A stretch of 64,000 bases of DNA, taken from assembly GCA_902806565.1 (NCBI GenBank), contig CADCXA010000027.1, positions 930,001-994,000 on the forward strand, written 5' to 3'. The notes under the pieces are model-generated. The model was given only the letters and a program-made list of their open reading frames with translations, ran no database searches and was not told the DNA's origin. The translations under genes and the position numbers were made by a program. Shown piece by piece: positions 33,783 to 43,163 of the stretch; within the stretch, counting starts at the first letter, position 1; every line of letters begins with the position of its first letter. The DNA is from Hypoxylon rubiginosum. Taxonomy: Eukaryota > Ascomycota > Sordariomycetes > Xylariales > Hypoxylaceae.

Positions 33783-34524
33783 GGCGGAACGGGTATTTCA
33801 CTGCGACAACTGTAAACTTGGAAACCCACGGCTGGTCTATGTGATGCTGATACAGAGCGGAGATCAGCAGTGAGCTTCACTTGAGCACTTTAGCACTTGA
33901 GAACTTGAGTAGTTGCGCGCGTGATGGAGAGAAGCAGTTATCTTGCTGGCCGATGGAGGACGACATCTCATTATATGCTTTTGGCCGCCTTGCGCCCTGC
34001 CATGGCTGTTCAATGCCACGCATGATGGTGTTTAGGAGGTTCTGCTGCTCAAGAAAACTGTTTTTAATGAGTCAAAGAGGCTGTATCTGGTAGCCTTCTT
34101 TTTATCGATAGAAAATAAAGCATTCAGGGGTATTATGAGGAATGCTGTATTACGAAAGAAAAGGGGACTCATGAATGACATTGTTCTAACTCTCTTTGAA
34201 GCTTGAACAGCCTTAGCCTCTAAAATAATACGTTGGCGTGGTATTTGTGGAAAGTAAACGTAAACGATACAAGTCGACATACAAGTTGGACAAGTTATCT
34301 GATGCTGCCACCATACTCATTCTATGATGTGGACAATACGTTTACTTTGTCGGACCAAAGTGAGTCAAGAGTAGCAAGGCTATTATTCACTTTATCTGGT
34401 CAGATTAGGCATAAACTGTTACACTTGAAATTATCTCTTATTCATATTGATATCGAGTCGCGGCCGATATGCCTTTTTTCTACTTGGTCCATCAGGACAC
34501 CTGTAGCTGACTACCCGTAGCTGA
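33783..34524. other. Intergenic: promoter of the 583-aa gene and 3' flank of CENP-Q
   Basis: No ORF of interest. Nothing beyond promoter and 3' UTR sequence is evident. Confidence 0.5.
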
Positions 34525-36359
34525 CTAGCCAAGTATGACGTTTTCGAGCTGTTCGCGATCCATATGTGCCTGTAAAGCGGCTCTTAGCAGACCTTGGCTC
34601 TTCACTATTGCGGGTACAACGCCATCCATCTGATGCAGGTTGCCTCGCATGCTTTCCATATGACTCGCAATCTGGGTAGCTACGCCACTCAACTCTTCAT
34701 CCTGAATGTCAGAAAACACCCTCCCGCTGCCCTTCTCGGCGGGTATGAACTCGCCTCCATCCTCGACCCTAGACTCGGGCGGCCTCTCCTGCACCAGGAC
34801 GTGCATCTTCCGCATCTGCTCCTTCCTCTCGCGGGCCTCGGCGCGGGCGTTGGAACTCAAGCGGCCGAGCACCTTATACTCGCGCTCGAGCTCCTTCTCG
34901 GCGCGCTCCTTCTCGCGGCGCAGGAGCTCGACGCCGTGAAGCAGCGGGTCGAGCTGGGACTCGAGGGCCTGGACACCCGAGATGGTGCGCTCGAACTCGA
35001 ACTCCTCCTCGCGCCGCGCCGCCGTCGTCGCCGGAGGGAACGGCAGGCCTCGCGCCATCTTGGACCGCAGCCGGTTGCTCACTGCCGTGAGTGCCGCTTG
35101 CGCTTGTGCGTGCCGCTGCGCGTTGTTCAGCCGCAGCAGCACCGGGCGCGTCGCCGACTGCAAGAGCGTTGCGACGCTCGACAGAGCGGGCGCCTCAAGC
35201 GGCGTCCACTTGGACTCGATGACGTTGCGGGGGACCCGACGTGTGCGTGTGGTAAGATGACGATATCGTGGCGGGGAAGCATCGGAATCAGGGGAAGAAG
35301 AGCGATCCTGCGTATCGGATGACCGTTTGTGCTTCCTTTGTTTTGCTCCTTCTTTGTTAGATAGTCGAGGTCTACCTCTTGCTGGACGATCCCCTTCTTC
35401 AGGGGCTTCTTGATCTTGTGATGGCTGGTCACGAGATTTCTTCCCCTTTTCCTTTGAAGATGAAGCGGCATTTTCTCCAGACAATGATGGGCGGCCGCGT
35501 TTCTTCGGCTGAGTTTGAGGCTCTATGTTGGCCTCTGCGTCTACTGGTGGACGGTCGTTAAGAGAAGGGCGACCACGCTTCCTTTTGGGCTGTGGTACAG
35601 ATTCTAGTTCTGTTTCGCGAACGGGTCGTTCGCTAAGCGGAGGCCTTCCTCTCTTGCCGTGCTCCTTTGATTTCTTATTGCTTGAGCCTTGATCACTAGG
35701 TGGTCTGGCAATCTGCGCGCCATTGTTCGGAGTGTCTGGAGACTGTCGGACTCGATCACTCCTTCGAAGAATGCTTGAATTACCCTCGTTCTCGTCATCG
35801 GCCTCGTCTGCTGCGACCTCTTTGTCCTTTATTGGTTCGACCTCTTTAGGTGGTCGACCACGCTTCTTTGGGGGTATGTTTTCGTTCGCTGCAGTTACAT
35901 TGCCACGTTCCTCGTTCTGCTCAACCTCGTTGCTTATTCTAGGTCGACCACGTTTTCTGCGTTGCGCATTTTCTAGCTCTGGCGGCGGTTCTGGCTCCTC
36001 ATCTCTTTCCTCATCTCTGCTGCTGTTTGCTTGTACCACCGGCGACGGGCCGCGTTTTCTCTTAGCCTTTGACGATTGGGTAGCTTCGGGTTCGGGTTGT
36101 GCCTCAGTGTTGGCTGGGCGTCCTCGCTTCCTAGGGCGTGAACTTTCGTCCATATCAGAGTCCCTGGCGTTTTCGGAAGTCGTAGCTAGTTGGCCTTGTC
36201 TTGTGAGCTTGAGTTGGGCTCCCGACGCGTCACCATCGTCATCGTCGCGCGACGCGTTAGTCGGACGGCCGCGTTTACGTTTCTGATTTGCGACTTCGGG
36301 AGCCTGGGATTTGGTTAATTTTGAAAGACAGGTAGCAAGGAGAATGGTAAGCTGACCAT
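34525..36359 (-). CDS. fta7: Inner-kinetochore protein CENP-Q/Fta7 with N-terminal AT-hook array
   Basis: The large exon 36303-34525 (593 codons) is open upstream of the first visible ATG at 36153, and its upstream part encodes another AT-hook (KRKRGRPTNAS). The most economical start is an ATG at 36359-36357 followed directly by a 53-bp intron (GTCAGC...CCCAG), giving MAPEVANQKRKRGRP and 593 residues. Eight RGRP AT-hook cores lie in the first half, for minor-groove binding of AT-rich DNA. The second half (WTPLEAPALSSVATLLQSAT onward) matches the CENP-Q domain: a conserved W-x-P-L segment, then long coiled-coil helices with RREKERAEKELEREYKVL. CENP-Q with CENP-P/O/U forms the COMA-type unit of the constitutive centromere network. 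Nkp2, of the same network, is encoded about 1.8 kb away. Family confidence is good; the ATG-only exon is an inference. Confidence 0.85.
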
Positions 36360-37031
36360 GGCCTTAGAATTCAATGGGTTAATGTATTCAAGGAATTAGG
36401 AACGTTGCCGTTGCTGCTGTTGTATTGGCATGTCTATGTACTTTCTGTAACTGTTTTGTATCTTATCGAGTGTTGTTACGTGATTACCTTCTTATCGCAA
36501 ATAGGAGAGGGACATAGATACAGGGGGCGGGGCTACTAGGGTACACAGGTACATATAAATAGGGGACCCAAGCTTCCCAGCAGTCAACAAAAATAGTGCG
36601 CCGCTACGAAGTGGGGATATAATCCTTGGCAACCACATGCAGGCAAGCAGGATTCGTTCATCTTGCTGGGGGCCCTTGGGGCCCTTGGGGCCCTTGGGGA
36701 AGCAAGGAAGCTGCCGTTGGAAGACGGAAACGCGTCCTTACCTTCTAGGCAACCTGCTCCAATCTTAAGCATTCATTTTTTTCCTCTGCATCTTCAGCTG
36801 AGTAGAGACTCTTGCTCCTTTTGCTCAAGACAATTGGCCATCGCAGCCTTACGTTTCAACCATCACTATAGTCTCTTAATTCTCGGACAATTCTTGTGTA
36901 TTTTCTTTTAATTTCCCCTACATAATTGATCTAACTCGTCTCTGGCGTGTTATTCAGGTATTACATCATTCTTCCGTCTCTGTGTCTGTATCTAGCAGTC
37001 GCACTTCATCATTTCGTAAATCACTGTCAAG
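36360..37031. other. Divergent promoter region between CENP-Q and the thioredoxin-like gene
   Basis: A shared 672-bp intergenic region between head-to-head genes. It contains a 9-bp GGGGCCCTT tandem repeat at 36669-36699 (three copies) and C/T-rich leader sequence before 37032. Confidence 0.6.
36669..36699. repeat. GGGGCCCTT tandem repeat
   Basis: Three perfect 9-bp copies and a partial fourth lie in the divergent promoter between the CENP-Q and thioredoxin-like genes. Confidence 0.9.
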
Positions 37032-37946
37032 ATGCGATTCTCTACAACCTCAGCTATCCTCGGCTTGCCGCTGCTGGCAGTAGCAGACGTCCCCGAATAC
37101 CAGGCCCAATTCGAGAACTACCTGGGTCAAGCCCAGAGTTACCTGGGCAGCTTTGCCTCCAAGATCCCTCAACCTAACAAACATGATCCCGTCGCCGCCG
37201 CCGAAGCCAAGGCGGGCTCCTTAAATTTGGATATCTTGGCCTTGAACACCTGGAAAGACACTCTCTATGGGCCCGTAAAGCCTGAGAGCACGACACCTGA
37301 GGAGTGGTGGGTCCTGATCACAGGCGGCAACAAAACTTGCTTTGGTAAGAACCCATACTGCGCAACTTGATGTAAACTCATAAAGGATCTCCTAACATCG
37401 ACTAGGTCACTGTGGTAAGATTGAGAGCGCATTCAATGAGACCGCTGGAAAGTGGGCTGTTACACCCGGTGCTCCTCACACCGCTCTCCTCAACTGCGAG
37501 GACCAGCCTGTCCTTTGCAGTGCTTGGTCCGCTCCGGTCGGCGCGATTTGGATTTTCGAAATGCTTCCCGAGCCGGCGCCCATCGACATCTGGACGAAGC
37601 GATTTAACATGACGACCGCGACTTCTGACGATATTGTCACACTACAGAAGGAGGGCTACAAATCCTCTGCTAAGTTGCACGATGGATTTTTCCACCCTTT
37701 TAACGGCGTGCTAGCTAAGAATGGCGTCGCAACTCCTGTCGGATACATCCTCTGGGGTTTCAACCTCCTCCCCAGCTGGGCATTTATGATCCTCGTATCT
37801 CTTCTTAGCAGAACCATGATGTGAGTCATCGCGATTACAATTTGTTGTGACCGGCAGGTAACTAACGGTGGTATAGGTCCAACCGGATGAACCAAGCGGG
37901 TGGTGGTCAACGACCTGCCGCTGCCGGTCAAGCCGTCGCCCGATGA
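37032..37946 (+). CDS. Secretory-pathway thioredoxin-like membrane protein
   Basis: Three exons (37032-37344, 37406-37820, 37877-37946) encode 265 residues; the introns are 61 and 56 bp. MRFSTTSAILGLPLLAVA is a signal peptide. Residues 91-160 read as a thioredoxin-like fold: EWWVLITGGNKTCFGHCGKI at the usual first strand and active-site position, then a strand with two Cys (LLNCEDQPVLCSAW) and a P-x-x-x-I-W-I-F strand. The active site is C-F-G-H-C rather than CxxC, so redox activity is uncertain. A hydrophobic segment at 216-238 is a probable transmembrane helix, leaving a short cytosolic Gly/Gln/Arg tail. This topology suits an ER-membrane PDI-like protein. Fungal homologues are mostly unnamed. 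Confidence 0.8.
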
Positions 37947-38137
37947 TGGGTGATGATCGAATTACTGAGAGACGGAACTATACAATGTGCCCGATTGGGT
38001 GTGGTGGGGATTATAGACATGCCATCGGGCATTGGGATGCTGTTGAGAAGCCTCGGTTATACCGTTTTGCGTAATTGTATCGTGTCGTGGTCACGCAGTC
38101 AGATAGTAGTGTAATGAATTAGTTCCGCGAGGGCAAC

Positions 38138-38753
38138 CTAGATTTTGTGTTTGCACACGTCTTGGATGCCTTGAAGTCCATCGAGAACCTCGTCTTTCAG
38201 TTTAGAGTTGGCAAATCGGCCGTATCGAAGATCGCTCATATTGCCAACGGCACCCTTTATAGATCCGAGGAGCTCGGTTTCTTCTTGTTCCATGGCCTGT
38301 ATTTCGCGTTCCATATCAACGACGGCATCGTCCATGTCGGGTAGGATGGTCAATAGGTTGTGTTGCTTCGGCTGTAATGTGTTGGAGGTAGACCCGAACA
38401 GCTACATTCCGAATTAGACATTGCGCATTCGTCTAGCTAGTATATGAATTCCATACCATTCGCTCAATCTCGATCTCGTCATCTTGTTCTTCTAGCTCTG
38501 CCTCTCTCCGGGCCTTGATTACTTCTCGGCGCAGAGCCTTGCCTTGCCTGACCTGCGCGTCGATATTCTGGATGACACCGTCGACAATCGCATTCCGCTG
38601 CTGTTGGAGGTCTCTGTAGAGGGTTCGAATCTGAGGAGATGATTGTTGCGACTTGGGAAATAAGGCCGTGAACTCTTGCAAGGAGAGGATAGTTGGAAGG
38701 CGAGAGGGGAGGAGGAGGTAGTGGCGAAGAATTGTGGCCTCGTTCGTGGCCAT
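38138..38753 (-). CDS. cnl2: Kinetochore protein Nkp2/Cnl2
   Basis: Two exons (38753-38457 and 38401-38138) encode 186 residues across a 55-bp intron (GTATGG donor, GTAG acceptor). The N-terminus ATILRHYLLLPSRLPTILSL, followed by QEFTALFPKSQQSSPQIRTLY, is the signature of the Cnl2/Nkp2 family, an alpha-helical subunit of the inner kinetochore (Sim4/COMA-associated; part of CCAN in yeasts). The C-terminal half is charged coiled coil. An in-frame non-ATG extension to 38873 exists, but MATNEATIL is the expected family start. The gene is tail-to-tail with the thioredoxin-like gene (191 bp apart) and head-to-head with eaf3. Confidence 0.87.
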
Positions 38754-39309
38754 GATTGGGAACAAGATATTGGCAGAGGGAAAGGATAAATAAAAAGGAC
38801 ACGAGCCGTTGCGATATATTGAATCAAGGACGGAGACACATCCCGGTAGAATTATTAATAGTACCTGACGCACATGTGTAGGTAGCTTTGGATAAATATA
38901 GGATTTAGGTATGAGGTATGTACGTACTTGAAATATTGTGTATCCGGGGCATGGGCGTGTTGGGATAAGGGAAAATCAATTAAAAAGAGAAAGCGCGTTA
39001 GAAAGCGCGTCCAAGCGTCGTTGGCATTGGCGTGGTACTTTCCACCTCCGTGCCTTAACCTTGTACGTAAGATATCAACTCTTCACAATAGCAACCATAA
39101 ATTTGACTCTCCGCCGTTCCTTTGAATGCCGTTTTAATTCCGCCGTCAAACGACCGTGCTTCTATTTTTTCTACTTGTCCACAACATTAAGCTCGAATCG
39201 TCGATAAGTTTAACGTTAAATAACTTGTCGTTCAGCAACATCCAACACTCATAGTCTCACTTCTTCCCCTTTGGCTTTCACTCGTGGCCTATCTAGCCAA
39301 GTTCAGGTC
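38754..39309. promoter_or_regulatory. Divergent promoter between cnl2 and eaf3
   Basis: A 556-bp region between head-to-head genes for a kinetochore subunit and a chromatin reader. No ORF of interest is present. I cannot point to a specific factor site. Confidence 0.5.
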
Positions 39310-40945
39310 ATGGCTCCTTCGAGACAAAACAAGGCGCCGCCGTACGCCAAGGATGAGAAGGTTCTCTGCTTCCACGGCGACTTGATGTATGAAGCGAAGA
39401 TCAACCAAGTTTCCCTCAAGGCTGGTCAGAAGCCGGAAGACGCTCAGTATCACGTCCACTACACGGGCTGGAAGGCTAGCTGGGACGACTGGGTCTCTCA
39501 GGACCGCATGCGCAAGTATACGGAAGAGAACAAGCAGCTGGCCACCCAGCTCGCAGCTCAGGCTAGAGCCCGAACCCAAGGTGCCAAGGGCGGTAAGAAG
39601 GGTGCGAGAGCCAACGGCTCCGAGATGAGTTCCGCACGAGGTAGTGAAGAGCGCGTCGCCGGATCTTCAAGCTTCGGTGGCAGAGGTCCTCGTCGTGGTC
39701 GAGATTACGAACTGGAGAGTGTAAGTACTTTCGTTTTGTATTTTTCCTTTTTTTTTTCCTGGTATTTTCTTTTCTTTTTCCTATAGGGCATACTCCGGTG
39801 TCTAGAGGTGCCTTGAGGTGCCTTGAGGTGCCTAAACCTCAAATATCATGGCTGTACCTACCCATCTGTCCCGGCCGGGCAACTCACCCTCACCCGCTTT
39901 TCTCGCAGCCTTTGCCCTTTGCACTGCACTTTTCTCGCGGCCTCTGCACTTTACACAACCTCTTCCAACCTTTTTGGTTTTGTTTTCCAGTAGTTGCGTA
40001 CGAAACCCAGGACTATTCCTAGGGCATTCGCAATTACAACCCGCAGCTCAAATAGATCCCGTGTTACAACGAATAGGGGTCATTTCAACTACAACATTTC
40101 AACCTTCTAAATCGTTTCAACACATGTAACATTCATCCACTATGCCGCCGCGACAGTCTCGTACACAGCCATCGGCTAGTAAAGCTACACAGCCATCGGC
40201 TGATAAAGCAGCACACCCTGCCGTATATATTCTGTTTTTTCATACATTCTCAAGTCGCGACGCTAACCTTTTCTTGTAGGAGGACGTGTTTCATAGCCGA
40301 CCTTCTGTCAAGTTCCCCATCCCCGATATCCTGAAGGGACGTCTTGTCGACGACTGGGAGAACGTTACCAAGAACAACCAGCTTGTTCCGCTTCCCCATC
40401 CTCACCCTGTCACCAAGATACTGGAGGACTATGCCGCCGAGGAGACTCCGAAGCGTCTCGAGGGTTCGTCTCACGTCGACATCCTCCAGGAGACCCTAGC
40501 CGGCTTGAAGGAGTACTTCGACCGATCCCTCGGTCGCATCCTCCTCTATCGGTATGTTATTACTTTCCGTAACCTAGAAGAGACCGTCCTGACCATTACT
40601 AGCTTCGAGCGCCTGCAGTATGCACAGGTCATCAAGGCTTGGCAGTCTGAGGACCCCGAGTTCCACGGCAAGACCGCCAGCGACACGTATGGCGCGGAGC
40701 ACTTGATGCGACTTCTCGGTAAGTTATCATGTTCTCGTAATTAATCAAGAGTCACGTTCTAACTGTTTACAGTATCGATGCCTGAGCTGATTGCTCAAAC
40801 TAACATGGACCAGCAATCTGTCAACCGCCTACGCGAGGAGCTGGCCAAGCTGTGCGCCTGGCTATCTCGACACGAGACGAAGTACTTCGTGAGTGTTTGG
40901 GAGTCTCCGACCCAGGACTACATCCAGCGAGCTAAGGAATCGTAA
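39310..40945 (+). CDS. eaf3: Chromatin reader Eaf3/MRG15 (chromo barrel + MRG domain)
   Basis: The joined model has five exons (39310-39720, 40157-40222, 40280-40551, 40603-40718, 40773-40945), 345 residues, normal for fungal Eaf3. Exon 1 carries the chromo barrel (YAKDEKVLCFHGDLMYEAKI, then YHVHYTGWKASWDDWV with the aromatic cage residues), which reads H3K36 methylation, and a basic linker (GGKKGARANG). Exons 3-5 carry the MRG domain (LVDDWENVTKNNQLVPLP, GRILLYRFERLQY, DTYGAEHLMRLL, NMDQQSVNRLREEL). Eaf3 is shared by NuA4 acetyltransferase and Rpd3S deacetylase. The joining intron 39721-40156 is 436 bp and promoter-like, and an ATG at 40142 opens a 213-residue MRG-only reading frame, so two separate genes cannot be excluded. 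The ATG at 39310 begins MAPSRQ, the usual family start. Confidence 0.87.
39806..39833. repeat. AGGTGCCTTG tandem repeat inside the long eaf3 intron
   Basis: Two perfect 10-bp copies and a partial third lie within the 436-bp non-coding segment between the chromo and MRG coding parts. Confidence 0.85.
40163..40210 (+). repeat. Coding 24-bp tandem duplication in eaf3 linker exon
   Basis: Two 24-bp copies (40163-40186 and 40187-40210) encode TQPSASKA and TQPSADKA. They form most of the small exon that links the chromo and MRG parts. Confidence 0.85.
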
Positions 40946-42096
40946 ACCTACTTCATACCACGCACTAAACAGTCTTCTCGCGAGATGAAGACTTGTATCA
41001 TACTCGAACCTCTTGTGGTTGATAAGGAAGGGGTTTCTCCAGGTTTATGGACACATTTCTCGTTATTGCAAAACACCCCACCAGAAAGCCCAGCATAGGC
41101 ACATTCTGAAGGTGGATGGACGCATGCTCGCACCATCAGCCTGGGGGCTTCTTCTTGTACTTAATCGCGATGATTTTTTTTCCTCTTTGCTCTTGGCATT
41201 GAGAGATAATGACACGAATTGCATTATGGGTTTTCGCAATTATGCTATGAGTGCATACCCTTGACACAAGTAGGCATTAATAGGCAAACTCATAACACCC
41301 ATTGCACCTCAAGATCTTCTAGGAATGGTTTCTTGATGGGCCGCTCTTTTCGTTCATCAGTCTATATAGTAGTAATTAGGTACAGTGGCTTTGATCTAGG
41401 CAATGTAGAATCCTCGAGAGAAGCGAATCGTAGCCACGTAGCACGATTCCTCGAAGGGAGACTTCGGAGGGTAGCTATTTCGTCCACGCTCGCTATTGAA
41501 TCAGATTACCTCGACCCATACAATCTCAGGATCGTTTTTAGGCGATTCATAAGGTTCGCCAATTTAAATCTCGGAACCATTCAAGGTTATCTAGCTAGAT
41601 TCCACGCTCGTGCAAGCAGCATGTTCATCTTTATGTTGTCCATCTTTTGGAACGTAGAACCGCAGTTCATACCGTGCTCGCTAACTAGGGATGCTTACGT
41701 AGTTCCCTTTTGCGATACTGTAAGAGACCTGGTGCAAGCAAAGATATGTTGTATTTTGCAGCGTTTATTGTACATTGACTATACATATCATGGTCCATGA
41801 GACGCCATGCATCAAGTCGAATGTTGATGAGGATTCCCATATAAACCATCCTATATGTCCAAGAACAGCTTGAGCTATATTCTCAGCTGCCTTCCACGTC
41901 GAGCAGCTCCCCGAAATGTATAATACCCGTCCCTTGTCTAGACATGCCCTTTTCGTCGCGGGCAAGCTAAGTAACGGCTCGAGTCGTTCCGGTATGTAAG
42001 ACCCTCGAGAGTCTTCTTCTCCCACTCCTCCCTTCTTATCTCTCTCTCTATGACCTCCTCCCTTTCCCTTCTCCCCTTCTCCCCCTCTTCTTCTTA
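40946..42096. other. Intergenic between convergent eaf3 and uL30m genes
   Basis: A 193-codon open frame (41219-41800, plus) has no ATG at its start, no recognisable domain and ordinary intergenic composition. It is not called as a gene. The rest appears to be 3' flank. Confidence 0.45.
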
Positions 42097-42363
42097 TCAC
42101 CGTGGCACGGCCTTCTCGACCCAGAACCCGGGCTCGGGCCTCCGCTCCTCGCGCATCTCCCGCGGCGACAGCGCGCGGTCGACCTCGGACACCCGGACGA
42201 GCTCCTTCACCTTGAGGATCATGCCCGCGGACTGCGGCGACACCGGGTGGAAGACGGTCTGCGTGCGCTTGCGCAAGCCCAGCGCCGCCAGCACGCCGCG
42301 CGTGCGCTGCGGCAGCCCGATCGCCGACCGGTGCAGCGTTATGCGGAAGTAGGACATTGGCAT
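42097..42363 (-). CDS. mrpl33: Mitochondrial ribosomal protein uL30m (yeast Mrpl33)
   Basis: A short single-exon gene encodes 88 residues (86 if the second Met at 42357 is used). [20 protein letters not shown] and [20 protein letters not shown] match the bacterial L30-type fold with the conserved R-S-x-I-G-x-P-x-x-x-R and L-G-L motifs; the [13 protein letters not shown] strand closes the domain. It is a large-subunit protein of the mitochondrial ribosome. The C-terminal extension ending [12 protein letters not shown] is usual in ascomycetes. The leader carries GGTAGATA and GGCT repeats at about 42417-42454. The start is chosen by homology; the open frame continues upstream without supporting similarity. 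Confidence 0.87.
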   Translation of the reverse strand: MPMSYFRITLHRSAIGLPQRTRGVLAALGLRKRTQTVFHPVSPQSAGMILKVKELVRVSEVDRALSPREMREERRPEPGFWVEKAVPR

Positions 42364-43163
42364 GGACGTGCGTAAGTTGACTGACGGGTCGATCGATCGA
42401 AGGGGAAGCGGTTTGCTAGGTAGGTAGATAGGTAGATAGGCTGGCTGGCTGGCTTTGCTAGTTGCTGCAAGATCGTAAAAAGGTGTTAGAGCTGCTATAT
42501 ATAGCAATTGGGGGTAACACGGGGAACTGGTTATGAATAATTCATACCACTTATTTATGAATAGCTTGTCCGCCTCTATCAACCAGTTGAGTCTTTCGGC
42601 TTTACGCATCTCAACGCACAAAAGTACGTCGTCGCGATTCCGTTTTTCTGTGGAAACGCCTCAGCTTAAACACCACATCGACTTTTAAGCGGGACTGCCC
42701 CGATAAGCCGGTATTATTCTAGGCCCTGATTACGTAACACACTTACATAAGTCTACATTTCTTCGCTCTTCATGCTCATATTCGTGATAGCAACGAAGGA
42801 GCCTTAATATTAAATAGACTAAATACCTGCCCGAGTTATACTCTCATTACGGTAGACAAAACAAATCACAATATAGGACAAAAGTAGTCTCACGACGTAA
42901 AGTTGATCATATCTATTTGTCTAGGACACAGTGGGAATACTAGCTTCAAGTTCATACGTTTGGTTTTATACTCGAAACGTCCTCTACCCATACTGGGCTT
43001 CATGTTAAATCCTCTCATACAAACCAGTCAATACAATTGAGATCTAGAGTTGTCGCCTCCAACCCAATCCTGATGTCAAGCAGGACTCAGCTTCCCTTTT
43101 CTTGATGAAATCATTGAATGCCTCTAAACGCGAAAGCGCCCCCGGAATGTAACTTCAGTCTGC
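42364..43163. other. Intergenic: uL30m leader and acl1 3' flank
   Basis: Holds the simple repeats at 42417-42454 next to the uL30m start, followed by AT-rich sequence. No gene seen. Confidence 0.5.

Noticed and set aside
41219..41800. 193-codon plus-strand open frame
   Set aside because: It begins with TTG rather than ATG, has no recognisable domain and lies between convergent genes.
42414..42460. GGTA/GATA/GGCT repeats considered as a CRISPR-like array
   Set aside because: Units are 4-8 bp without spacers; a simple sequence repeat in a eukaryotic leader.
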